The position numbers and the translations under genes are program-made. From Streptomyces sp. BK208 (GTDB lineage Bacteria > Actinomycetota > Actinomycetes > Streptomycetales > Streptomycetaceae), in contig NZ_SOAV01000003.1 in the NCBI RefSeq assembly GCF_004364245.1, forward strand, positions 520,867-584,866: DNA of 64,000 nt, in the 5' to 3' direction. The notes beneath the pieces are model-generated. The model worked only from the letters and a program-made list of their open reading frames with translations. It was not told the DNA's origin and did no database searches. Position 1 is the stretch's first letter. Each line of letters starts with the position of its first letter. Positions 52,704-61,086 of this stretch are shown here, piece after piece.

Positions 52704-52997
52704 CGTGCGGCGGGACGGTACTGGCGCTGGCGCCGTTGAACCGCAGGAAGACGCGCATGGCGAGCCAGGCGGTGCGCTTGTTGCCGTCGATCAGCGCGTG
52801 ATTGCGGGCGACGGAGTGCAGTAGTGCCGCGGCTTCTCGTGCAGGGTGGGATACAGCTCGGCTCCGAAGACGTTCGTCCGGGGCCGTTCGATCGCCGACA
52901 CAAGGAGGCCCATGTCACGCACGCTGTGCTCGGCACCGTTGACCGTGCGCACGATGGCCAGGATCTCGTCGATCTGGAGGTAGCGCACGCCGCTCAC
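52704..52997 (-). pseudogene. Decayed Doc toxin (second copy)
   Basis: Starts like the intact Doc (RYLQIDEILAIVRTVNG, AIERPRTNVFGAELYPTLHE) from a GTG at 52997. A one-base deletion near 52832 then shifts the frame before the Fic motif. The motif is still readable in the other frame, but the C-terminus after FNGASASTVPPH is lost at the junction near 52704. The toxin is inactive. Confidence 0.85.
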
Positions 52998-53188
52998 TTC
53001 AGGTAGTCCAGAATCTCCGCATCGCTGTCCATCAGACCGGCCAGAACGTCATCGACCTTCAGCTCGGCCCGGTCCCGGGCATCACGAATGGCCCCGATGG
53101 CAAGCTCCTGCTTGCTGCAACCCTCCCCACGAGCCCGCTCCGTAAGCTTCGTGTCCAGGTCGTCGGGAAGCCGGAGTGTCATCGCCAT
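52994..53188 (-). CDS. Antitoxin of the decayed Doc module
   Basis: A 64-residue intact paralogue of the antitoxin at 43642-43836 (MTLRLPDDLDTKLTERARGE; ends DAEILDYLK). It keeps its start, operator and overlap with the broken toxin. It may survive as an orphan antitoxin able to cross-neutralise or cross-regulate the intact module. Confidence 0.85.
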   Translation of the reverse strand: MAMTLRLPDDLDTKLTERARGEGCSKQELAIGAIRDARDRAELKVDDVLAGLMDSDAEILDYLK

Positions 53189-53195
53189 AAGGTCA

Positions 53196-53214
53196 TGATG
53201 CCTGCCTGGTATCA
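53196..53214. promoter_or_regulatory. Operator of the second Doc module
   Basis: TGATGCC - 5 nt - GGTATCA, one base different from the operator of the intact module and at the same distance from the antitoxin start. Confidence 0.65.
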
Positions 53215-53245
53215 CGCGCCACCGTCGAGTCTCGTGCCCTAAAGA

Positions 53246-54126
53246 GGTCCTAACAGAGGCGTCGAACGTGACGGTGGGTGATCAGGCAGACGGCGAGGCC
53301 GAGGAATGCTTCGTGGATGTCGTCGCGTCGTTCCCAGCGGATGCGCAGGCGGCGGAAGCCGTGGAGCCAGGCGATCGTGCGCTCAACGACATAGCGGAAG
53401 ATGCCCAGGCCAGTGCCGTGGGGCTCGCCCCGTCTCGCGATCACGGGGCGGATCCCGCGCTGTCAGAGCAGGCGGCGGTACTTGTCGTGGTCGTAGCCGC
53501 GGTCCGCCAGCAGTGCATCGGGGCGTCGACGGGGTCTGCCGACCCGGCCCGCGACGGCGGGAACCTTGTCGAGCAGCGGCTCGAGCTGGGTGACGTCGTT
53601 GCGGTTGCCGCCGGTCAGCGACACCGCGAGCGGGATGCCCTGTCCGTCGACGATGAGGTGGTGCTTGCTGCCCGGCCGTGCGCGGTCGACCGGGCTGGGC
53701 CCGCTTTTGGGCCCCGTCGGGCGGCCCGCACGTGCGAGGAGTCGATCACCGCCCGTTCCCAGTCCAGCTGGTTCTTCGACCGCAGCTCGTTCAGCAGCAG
53801 TACGTGCAGTCGGTCCCAGACGCCGGCCTCGTTCCAGGCCGCAAGACGCCGCCAGCAGGTCATCTCCGAGCCGAAGCCGAGCTCCTGGGGCAGGTACTCC
53901 CACTGGATGCCGGTGTGCAGGACGAACAGGATCCCCGACAGGGCCTGGCGGTCCGGCACCCGCGGTCTGCCCTGGACCTTCTTCGGACCCGGCTTCGGCA
54001 GCAACGGCTCGATCAGCGACCACAGTTCATCCGACACGATCCACGGCCGCGACTGACTGTTTCCCATACCCACATATACGAGCAGAGAGGCCGACAGCCT
54101 CATGATCAGCAGCTTTTGTTAGAGCC
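53246..54126 (-). mobile_element. IS5-family insertion sequence (decayed)
   Basis: About 881 bp bounded by imperfect terminal inverted repeats (left GGTCCTAACAGAGGC at 53246-53260; right GCTTTTGTTAGAGCC at 54112-54126; about 11 of 15 positions agree). It encodes a two-frame DDE transposase of the IS5/IS427 group. Inserted beside the second Doc module. Confidence 0.78.
53250..54067 (-). pseudogene. IS5-family transposase, frameshift plus premature stop
   Basis: The first frame (from the ATG at 54067) has the DUF4096-type N-terminus WIVSDELWSLIEPLLPKPGP and the catalytic Asp segment WERAVIDSSHVRAARRGPK. The second frame continues with KHHLIVDGQGIPLAVSLTGG and LLADRGYDHDKYRRLL. Change of frame between two ORFs is normal in this group. 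However, the second frame is then interrupted by TGA at 53463-53465 before QRGIRPVIARRGEPHG and the final catalytic Glu region VVERTIAWLHGFRRLR. This stop should inactivate the enzyme. Confidence 0.8.
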
Positions 54127-54391
54127 AGTAAAAGCGCTGGTGACCCCCAGAGGCCGGGTGACCAATGAGCGCACCACGAACGTCAACGCACTGAACGCGC
54201 TGGTTCGGGTCGTGGACCTCGTAATCGATGGGCGTCGGGCACTGACCGGTCGGCCGCCCGGTGGCAAGATCGGATGAGACGAGACATGAGCCACCAGCGG
54301 TCTGCGTCACGGTCCCGTGCGGCTCAAGATCGGGCTCGTTCTGCCGGGGCTTCGCTGTCGACGGGCCTGCGAGCCGCCTGGGCGGGGTGCG

Positions 54392-54988
54392 TCACGGGTG
54401 ATGTGGCAAGTCGTCATCCGCGAGCAGTCGACGCGTCGCTCCGGCCGCGAAGTCGGACACGGTCGTCAGATCGTCGCCTTGGTCGATTCTGCGGATGCAC
54501 GCATCGACGACTGCTTGGACCACCGCCACGGTCAGCTCTGGCTGTGGCAGCCCCAGTTCGCGCACGACCCGGGCGAGCGCCTCATGTAGCGAGATGTGCA
54601 GATTCCTCACCCTCTCCCGCGCCGACGGGGAGAGCGAGTCGCGCGAGAGCGCGGCCCGCCAGCCGTGGGTGCCGCGAGCCGCCTGTTCGAGGTTGGCCCT
54701 GACGTAGGCGGCAGCCTGGGCGGCGGGTGTGGTCTCGGCCGCGATGGCCTGCTCCACTGCGTCGATCCAGGCGGGGAATTCGCGGGTGACGACGAGTTCG
54801 AGCAGGTCGTCGATGGAGTTGAAGTAGCGGTAGATGCTGTTGCGGGCGATCCCGGCTCGCGCGGCAACCGCTCCGGCCGTGAGGGCTTCGGCACCACCCT
54901 CTTCCAGGAGCTCCTCGGCCGCGTCGATCAGCTGCGCGAGCCGCTGCGCCCGGTGCTCCCGGACGCTGCCGGCTTCAATCTTGGGCAT
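54392..54988 (-). CDS. TetR-family repressor
   Basis: A 198-residue repressor. The HTH (about 15-60) reads LIDAAEELLEEGGAEALTAG, ARAGIARNSIYRYFNSIDDL. The C-terminal ligand-binding domain is of the usual helical type. It diverges from the MMPL exporter gene; a 27-bp near-perfect palindrome lies between them and overlaps the likely exporter promoter. It should repress the exporter until a drug or lipid binds. Confidence 0.92.
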   Translation of the reverse strand: MPKIEAGSVREHRAQRLAQLIDAAEELLEEGGAEALTAGAVAARAGIARNSIYRYFNSIDDLLELVVTREFPAWIDAVEQAIAAETTPAAQAAAYVRANLEQAARGTHGWRAALSRDSLSPSARERVRNLHISLHEALARVVRELGLPQPELTVAVVQAVVDACIRRIDQGDDLTTVSDFAAGATRRLLADDDLPHHP

Positions 54989-55075
54989 TTTCTCCGCTTC
55001 ACCTCGGACGCTGTGCCGTCTCCCGCCAACCTACCCCCACGCCCGAGAGGCCGAGGGGGCGTGTTAGCTTGACGC

Positions 55076-55102
55076 AACTTAGAGACACCCTGTCGCTAAG
55101 TT
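55076..55102. promoter_or_regulatory. 27-bp TetR operator candidate
   Basis: AACTTAGAGACA - CCC - TGTCGCTAAGTT, 11 of 12 arm positions matching. A TTGACG -35-like box at 55069-55074 directly precedes it, so binding would cover the exporter promoter. It is about 30 bp before the exporter ATG. Confidence 0.75.
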
Positions 55103-55132
55103 CTGTCCGTACTTCCTGCTGAAGGCTGCCCG

Positions 55133-57682
55133 ATGCAACCGATGAACTCCCCCGCTCTGCTGCGATGTCTCCTGGGATCGAAGAAGCGCGCCGCCGTGGT
55201 GGTGGCCTTCTGGGTCCTGATCGCGGGCCTCCTCGCCGGGGTCGCCCCGGCCCTGGAATCCGTCGAGGACAACGCCTCCGCCAACCTGCCGCCCGCCGCC
55301 TCGGACTCCATGAAGGCCCGTGATCTCGTCCGCGCCCAGCTTCCGGGCCAGGACGCGACGCCGGCGATCATCGTGGTCCGCGGCAAGGGCACCGACGCCG
55401 CGAAGAGCGCCACGCAATCGGTCGCCGCCATCACCTCGGCCCTTTCCGGAACCAGCCGACCCGACCATGTCGTGAGCGTGGTCTCCACGGTGACCGCTCC
55501 CGACGCTGCGGCCGAGTTGGTCTCGCAGGACCGCGGTGCTCAGCTGGTCATCGTGCCCATGGAGGGAAGCCCCTCGGACGAGTCCTTCCAGAATGCGGTC
55601 GACGAGGTGCGTGCCCTCGCGTCCGACCGGGCCGGGCCCGCCGACGTCGCGGTGACCGGCCCCGCCGGGATCGCCACCGACACCGTGAAGGTCTTCAGCG
55701 GCGGTGACAAAGTCCTGCTGCTGGCCACCGTCGTGCTCGTCCTGATCATCCTGCTGGCGATCTACCGCTCGCCCCTGATGGCGCTCGTGCCGCTTCTTGC
55801 CGTGGGCGTGGCTATGCGCGTGGCGGAGACTCTCGGCGCGATTCTCGCGGACGCCGGAGTCATCACGGTCAGCTCCCAGACCGCCTCGATCATGACCGTG
55901 CTGCTGTTCGGGGTGGGCACGGACTACGCGCTGATCATCACCGCCCGCTACCGCGAGACCCTGCTCGACGAGCCAGACCGCGCCCGCGCGATGCAGGCCG
56001 CCGTGCGCCGCACCGCCGAGTCCGTCCTCGCCAGCGCCTCGACCATCGTGCTCGCCATGTTTGCCCTGCTCGTGGCCGTCTCCCCGGCACTTCAAGGCTT
56101 CGGACCGTACCTCGCTCTGGGCGTGGCCGTCATGGCGCTGGTGGCGTTCACCTTCATCCCCGCCCTGGTCCTCCTGCTGGGCAAGGGCGTGTTCTGGCCC
56201 GGGGGCGTGGACAAGGCCGCCGAACGCAGTCGCGGCGCAGGCGTCTGGCACCGCATCGCCGCCCTGGTCGCACGGGCTCCCGTCAGGGTGGCCTCGGCCG
56301 TGATCGCACTCCTGGTGGTGCTGAGCGCGGGACTGCTCGGCTACCAGGAGAGCTTCAACACCCTCAGCGGCTTCCGCGCCGCCACCGAGTCGGAGCACGG
56401 CCAGCACCTCATCCACGAGGAATTCGGGCCCGGCGAGATCGCTCCCAGTACCGTCGTTGTTCATTCCCAGGACAACCTGCGCTCCGGCCCCGCACCCGCC
56501 GACATCGCCACCGCGCTCACCGACGCCGATCGCGTCAGCCGTGTAGCAGACCCCCGCATGGGCAAGGACGGCAAGACCGTCTTCTACGACGTCGTCCTCG
56601 ACCTCGACCCCTACAGCTCGAAGGCACTCGACGCGATCGGTCCCCTCAAGCAGGCCACACAATCCGCGGCCCAGGCCGCCGGAGTGCAGGACGCCACGGT
56701 GCTCATCGGCGGCGAGACCGCGCAGAACGCCGACATCCGCTCCGCCCTCGACCGCGACACGACCTTCATCGTGCTCCTGGTCCTGGCCCTCGTCACCGCG
56801 GTCCTCGTCCTGCTGCTCCGCTCGCTCCTTGCCCCGCTCTACCTGGTCGCGACCCTGATCCTGTCGTTCCTGGCCACCCTGGGCGCCACCACCTTCTTCA
56901 CCGTGACCGTCCTCGGTGACGACGGCATCGGCAACCGCGTCACCGCGTACATCTTCGTCTTCCTCGTCGCGCTCGGCGTCGACTACAACATCTTCATCAT
57001 GAGCCGGTTCAAGCAGGAACTGCGCACCCAGCCCCCAGCGAAGGCGATCACCGCCGCCCTGACACGCACCGGCGGCGTCATCTCCTCCGCGGGCCTCATC
57101 CTCGCGGCGACCTTCGCCGTCCTGATGACCCAGCCGATCCGCGAGCTGTTCCAGTTCGGCTTCGCCATGGCCTTCGGTATCCTGCTGGACACCTTCCTCA
57201 TCCGCCCGCTCCTGGTCCCCGCCATCGTCCGCCTGCTCGGCGACCGCGCCCTGTGGCCCGCACGCCCAGGCACCCCGACGCCTTCCACGCCCACTCCCGA
57301 ACCGCCTTCCGCCGACGCGCCGGCCGCTCAGGCTGCCGAACCCGGGTCCGGGCGTCTGCTGCGCGCGTTCACCTGGATCGCGGTCATCGAAGCGTGCACG
57401 TGGGCAGGTCTACTGGTCGGGATGTACCTCAAGTACATTCCTGAAACCACCGAACTGGGCGTACGGATCTTCGGCACCCTCCACGGCGCCGCCTTCATCG
57501 CCTACGTGTTCCTGACCGTCCTGGCCGCGATCCGGCTGAAGTGGCGGCTGGGCCGGACCACGATCTTCGCCCTGCTGGCCGCCGTACCCCCGTTCATGAC
57601 TATCGCGTTCGAAATCTGGGCCCGCCGCACAGGCAGGCTCCCTCAACCGGCCGCGGACCCGAGCCCAACTCCAGCCCTGTAA
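55133..57682 (+). CDS. MMPL/RND exporter with C-terminal DUF3817 domain
   Basis: An 849-residue membrane protein. Residues about 1-705 are a standard MMPL transporter: a first helix, a periplasmic porter domain, a six-helix bundle, then a second porter domain and bundle. The proton-relay Asp-Tyr pairs lie in GVGTDYALIITARY and LGVDYNIFIMSRF. After a Pro-rich linker (about 710-735) comes a three-helix DUF3817 domain (AFTWIAVIEACTWAGLLVGM to the end). MMPL proteins export lipids or drugs by proton antiport. It is controlled by the divergent TetR gene. DUF3817 is normally a separate small membrane protein, so the fusion is notable. Confidence 0.9.
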   Translation: MQPMNSPALLRCLLGSKKRAAVVVAFWVLIAGLLAGVAPALESVEDNASANLPPAASDSMKARDLVRAQLPGQDATPAIIVVRGKGTDAAKSATQSVAAITSALSGTSRPDHVVSVVSTVTAPDAAAELVSQDRGAQLVIVPMEGSPSDESFQNAVDEVRALASDRAGPADVAVTGPAGIATDTVKVFSGGDKVLLLATVVLVLIILLAIYRSPLMALVPLLAVGVAMRVAETLGAILADAGVITVSSQTASIMTVLLFGVGTDYALIITARYRETLLDEPDRARAMQAAVRRTAESVLASASTIVLAMFALLVAVSPALQGFGPYLALGVAVMALVAFTFIPALVLLLGKGVFWPGGVDKAAERSRGAGVWHRIAALVARAPVRVASAVIALLVVLSAGLLGYQESFNTLSGFRAATESEHGQHLIHEEFGPGEIAPSTVVVHSQDNLRSGPAPADIATALTDADRVSRVADPRMGKDGKTVFYDVVLDLDPYSSKALDAIGPLKQATQSAAQAAGVQDATVLIGGETAQNADIRSALDRDTTFIVLLVLALVTAVLVLLLRSLLAPLYLVATLILSFLATLGATTFFTVTVLGDDGIGNRVTAYIFVFLVALGVDYNIFIMSRFKQELRTQPPAKAITAALTRTGGVISSAGLILAATFAVLMTQPIRELFQFGFAMAFGILLDTFLIRPLLVPAIVRLLGDRALWPARPGTPTPSTPTPEPPSADAPAAQAAEPGSGRLLRAFTWIAVIEACTWAGLLVGMYLKYIPETTELGVRIFGTLHGAAFIAYVFLTVLAAIRLKWRLGRTTIFALLAAVPPFMTIAFEIWARRTGRLPQPAADPSPTPAL

Positions 57683-57800
57683 CCGCACCCCGCGGAGGGA
57701 CTCGATCGGACACGCGGTGCACATCATCGCCATCGCCGTGCGGGCCCCGGCCGGGCGGGACAGCCACCGACATCACGCCGACAACCGAGAGAAGACAGAA

Positions 57801-58097
57801 ATGAGCACCGCCGTCACCGAGTTCACCCTCGCCGCGCCCGCCCAGGGCGCGTTCGAGGACCACTTCACTGTCAGAATGCGCGCCACCCTTTCCAACGTGC
57901 CGGGGCTGCGCAACGCACGGCTGCTGCGTCCCCGCAAGGGCGCACACGGCTACCTGGCCGTCCTCGACTTCGAGGACGACGCCGCATTCACCGCCTACAC
58001 CTCGTCGGAGGCATTCCGCGCCGCGCACGCCGACCCCACCCACTCGCTCTCCGACGACAACCGCGTCACGGTCTTCGAAGCGGTCACGCAGGGCTGA
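57801..58097 (+). CDS. Small ABM-like (ferredoxin-like barrel) protein
   Basis: A 98-residue protein with the look of antibiotic-biosynthesis-monooxygenase/EthD-like dimeric barrels (RNARLLRPRKGAHGYLAVLDF, AFTAYTSSEAFRAAH). ATG at 57801 with GAGAGAAGA upstream; 118 bp after the exporter in the same direction, so possibly in its regulon. May handle a quinone or other small toxin; function unproven. Confidence 0.65.
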   Translation: MSTAVTEFTLAAPAQGAFEDHFTVRMRATLSNVPGLRNARLLRPRKGAHGYLAVLDFEDDAAFTAYTSSEAFRAAHADPTHSLSDDNRVTVFEAVTQG

Positions 58098-58208
58098 CAT
58101 GTCTGGTCCCACGGGTGCCGGAATAACTCGCTCGGCCGAGCCGCGCCTGATGACGCAGACGGTGCCTCCTGACCGCACCGCATCCGCGGTGACCGCCGAG
58201 TCGGCCAA

Positions 58209-58253
58209 GGGCGGCCCCTCGGAGTTACAGGCAGTGGCTCCGAGGGACCGCCC
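58209..58253 (+). terminator. Hairpin terminator after the exporter unit
   Basis: 16-bp arms with one mismatch (58209-58224 / 58238-58253), 13-nt loop, about 110 bp beyond the last gene. Confidence 0.7.
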
Positions 58254-58456
58254 TCGCCTGTACGGGTAGGCAGACCAGGTGCAGGGGCCGGGCATTCTGG
58301 CCGCGGCGGAGGCCAGGTCCGGGGGGCGTGTCCGGCTCGAACTGGCCGTGGGCGTTCACATGGGTTCAGAGGAGCGGGCACCAAGCCCAGCCAGCACCAC
58401 AACTCCGGACGCCGCTGAAGTCGTGGAGAACGGAAACACCGCCCACCACATACTGT

Positions 58457-58738
58457 TCAGCGGCGGATGAGCCCGAGGTCGTCGATGGCGGTGACAGTGG
58501 CCACAGCGGCGGTGCGCGAGTCGGTTCCGAGGTTGGCATAGATGCAGGCCAGGTGATATCGACGGTGCCTTCGGTCAAGTGGAGGCGTGCGCCGATGGCC
58601 TGGTCGGACAGTCCGTCGGCGACCGGTGAGAGGACTTCGGTCTCACGTCGGGTCAGGTTGGTGGCGGGAGCGCGGAGCCGGTTCATCAGCCGGTCGGCGA
58701 CGGTGGGCGCAAGGTCCCGGGGGGCGGAACCCCCTTTC
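58457..58738 (-). pseudogene. Fragment of a NarL-type response regulator
   Basis: Carries LAPTVADRLMNRLRAP, NLTRRETEVLSPVADGLSDQ and LHLTEGTV, closely matching the C-terminus of the intact regulator at 62405-63043. A frameshift after LTEGTV follows, and then the same ending (GLIRR-stop). The receiver domain is absent. A duplicated and decayed piece. Confidence 0.8.
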
Positions 58739-58850
58739 ACTGAAAGGTGCCGCCTTTCACCCATCGACGGAAGCGGGTGTGCAATATGGCCCAGGAGCCG
58801 TACCGCTCGGGCACGTCCTGCCAAGCCGTTCCGGTCCGAAACTCCACACG
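58737..58850 (-). pseudogene. IS5-type transposase fragment
   Basis: Encodes EFRTGTAWQDVPERYGSWA and HTRFRRWVKGGTFQ, the DUF4096 signature of IS5-family transposases, without a start or catalytic domain. It lies beside the regulator fragment and the 53-bp inverted repeat. Confidence 0.65.
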
Positions 58851-58872
58851 ATCCCGTTGAGTACCGGCCGAT

Positions 58873-58925
58873 CGTGCAAGCGTTGCTGCCCCGGTCTGCC
58901 GAGCGGGGGCAGCAACGCTTGCACG
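58873..58925. repeat. 53-bp inverted repeat
   Basis: Perfect 20-bp arms (58873-58892 and 58906-58925) around a 13-nt centre, in IS debris. Could be a transcription terminator or the joined ends of a lost element. Confidence 0.75.
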
Positions 58926-59450
58926 AAGGGTCACCCGGCACCGGACAGTATCGGCTCCTCTCCGACTGGTGGCGAGCTGCGGTCGGAGCCGAGCTTCCAG
59001 ACCGTGCCGGTGCGGCGCCCGCACAGACTCCTGAACGCAACCTGTTCCGTCGACGGTGTGATCGGCGCCTTCACCATCACCAATGACAGCGCCCTGATGA
59101 TCCTCGACCTGGGCGTCGACGCCCTGCACCCTGCAGTCCCTGACCGTCTACCTGATCCGTCAGGGCACCCTCGACGATTACCTGGAGCAGAGAGAACCTG
59201 CTTCATCGGGCGCGAGAGGCAGGGCCCTGCCTCGCCAGTCGGTGACGACCCTTCAGAAATAGCGTCACCCGAGCGTCAAGACCTTCGGTTTCCCCTCGCG
59301 CCAGGAGAAGGGCCGACCACGCCGACATCGCGGCACCGCTCGTGCAACGCCAGGTCAGGCGGCTTTCACGAGCGGTCCGCAAGCTCTACGTCGTGCGCTT
59401 TGGAGAACAGGTCGAGCGCAACAGGCCGCTCCTGATCCAGCCAAGAAAAA
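58926..59450. other. 525-bp region of decayed sequence
   Basis: No intact gene. Short coding-like stretches in different frames suggest remnants. GAGCGTCA boxes near 59265-59280 precede repeat copy 3. Confidence 0.5.
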
Positions 59451-59620
59451 TGCAGGTCAGAGCCCCTTTGCGGCGGGCTCCAAAATCGCCACGCACTCAA
59501 CGTGCGCAGTCATCGGAAAGATGTCGGCCTGAGCGAGTCTCGGAAAAGGCCAGGTCAGAGCCGGTTTATCGGCTCGCTGTCCCGTGGGCGGGCACCAACA
59601 GCGTCAAACGAGCGTCATGA
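59451..59620. repeat. Repeat copy 3: 3' end of a TrmA/RlmD-type methyltransferase gene (att-like)
   Basis: Minus-strand reading gives ADIFPMTAHVECVAILEP plus AAKGL-stop. Shares 24 bp with copy 2 (59509-59532) and ATCGCCACGCACTC (59485-59498) with both others. Two AGGTCAGAGC boxes flank the core, and the copy ends with paired GCGTCA boxes. Differences from the other copies are mostly synonymous. Confidence 0.75.
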
Positions 59621-59759
59621 CCAACGGTCCATCCCGCTTCTCTTCCGGCGGGACAGGCTGCCACGATCAGCTCACCTGCACCGGCCCGCTCCCGCTCGCT
59701 CCGGACGCAGGCTCGCACATCATGACCCGCACCGCTTCTCAGGCCGCCATAATGGAGTC

Positions 59760-60152
59760 ATGCCCTCAAGCCCACAGCACGCCGTACCCCCTCCGAGCGG
59801 CCTCTCGGGCCCGGTCGCCGAGGACCTCGCGCTGTACCAGGAGAAGTTCCGGCGGCGCCTGCCGGAGTCGCTGGACGAGTTGCACGGCCCGACCCAGGGG
59901 GTCGTGGAGCTGCCACTGCACATGGCCTGGTCGGGGATGACCTCGTACGACCTGGGCAAGCCGCGCCAGTGCATGGGCCTGTACCGCACCGTCCTGCACG
60001 AGGGACTGCGCGACGACCTGCCCCGTTACCTCAATCGGGATCTGCTCCTCCAGCTGTGGCCGGTGCTGCGCACCCTCGTCGGCCGCACCGTGCGCGCCGT
60101 ATGGGAAGACGCCTTCACTCAGCTCGCCTCCCGCACCCAGGCCGCCGCGTGA
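59760..60152 (+). CDS. Partner protein of the AbiEii-like nucleotidyltransferase
   Basis: A 130-residue protein without a family I recognise (EKFRRRLPESLDELHGPTQG, LHEGLRDDLPRYLNRDLLLQ). It overlaps the nucleotidyltransferase start (GTGA), the usual order for an antitoxin gene. Its fold cannot be told by eye; it does not look like the AbiEi winged helix. ATG at 59760 after TGGAG. Confidence 0.6.
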   Translation: MPSSPQHAVPPPSGLSGPVAEDLALYQEKFRRRLPESLDELHGPTQGVVELPLHMAWSGMTSYDLGKPRQCMGLYRTVLHEGLRDDLPRYLNRDLLLQLWPVLRTLVGRTVRAVWEDAFTQLASRTQAAA

Positions 60153-60826
60153 CGGACATGCCGGAGCTGCACACGCGGCTCCTGGCGGATGTGATCGCCC
60201 TCGGCTCCCCATATCCCCTGGTCCTCACCGGCGGATATGCCGTGCGGGCGCACCACCTCGTCAACCGCCCCAGCCAGGACCTCGACGTCGCCACCGAGAA
60301 CCCGGCGCCCATGGCCGACATCGCCGCCACGCTCCGCGCCGGTCTGGAAGACCGCGGCTGGAAAGTGCACGCGCTGGAGACCGCGCCACTGTCCGCGCGC
60401 TTCACCGTGACCGACCCAGCCACCGAGCAGGAATGCGAAGTCGACATCCTCAAGGAGATCTTCTGGCGGCCTGTCGCACAGAGCCCTTACGGACCCGTCC
60501 TCGCGGAGGAGGACGTGATCGGGACAAAGGTCCGCGCCCTCGCCGACCGTGGAGCGCCCCGCGACCTGATCGACGTGTTCGCCGCCTCCCGCCGCTGGAC
60601 CAACGCCGAGCTCGAGGAGTTCGGCCGCCGCCACGCCCGCGGCCGCTTCGAGCGCGAGGACTTGCAGGCGAACCTCACGGGCGCCGAGTGGACCGACGAC
60701 GAAGCCTTCGCCGCATACGGCCTGGACGAGACCACGATCACTGCTCTTCGTATCTGGGCCGTGGAGTGGGCCGACGACCTCGCGACCCGCCTCCTCGAAG
60801 AGTCCGATGATCCGGACATCGACTGA
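60149..60826 (+). CDS. AbiEii/AbiGii-type nucleotidyltransferase (toxin-like)
   Basis: A 225-residue protein with the DNA-polymerase-beta-like nucleotidyltransferase signature VLTGGYAVRAHHLVNRPSQD then LDV (GG ... DxD). The third acidic residue lies in CEVDILKE, and a helical C-terminal part follows (VIGTKVRALADRGAPRDLID). AbiEii toxins nucleotidylate tRNA and block phage growth by abortive infection. GTG start at 60149 overlaps the partner gene. It lies directly right of repeat copy 3, so it may be cargo of the same hot spot. Confidence 0.85.
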   Translation: MTDMPELHTRLLADVIALGSPYPLVLTGGYAVRAHHLVNRPSQDLDVATENPAPMADIAATLRAGLEDRGWKVHALETAPLSARFTVTDPATEQECEVDILKEIFWRPVAQSPYGPVLAEEDVIGTKVRALADRGAPRDLIDVFAASRRWTNAELEEFGRRHARGRFEREDLQANLTGAEWTDDEAFAAYGLDETTITALRIWAVEWADDLATRLLEESDDPDID

Positions 60827-61086
60827 TCACGCCCGAACCTTCACACGGCTCCAGCCACCCGGGCGGTCACGAAACTCGGCAGCACCCTGCCTCTGCCGCC
60901 TATCGTGACGCTCCTTTCTGCACGGAGCCGAGCGGAGTCCTGGGCCGCCAACGGCCATCCACACGGCTGCGGCGCTTGAGAGCGCGGATTCAATCGCGCT
61001 GAAGGGGGGGCACCTTCAAGGACTCGCTGAGGCCAGGGACGTTCACCTGCACCCTGGCCCGTCGGCCACGGACCGGTCAGCGACCA

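Noticed and set aside
53246..54126. Active IS element
   Set aside because: The second transposase frame has a TGA at 53463-53465 before the last catalytic region.
36655..59620. The three similar segments as a CRISPR-like or satellite repeat
   Set aside because: Only three copies, kilobases apart, each coding in phase for the same protein C-terminus with a stop; gene-end integration sites explain them better.
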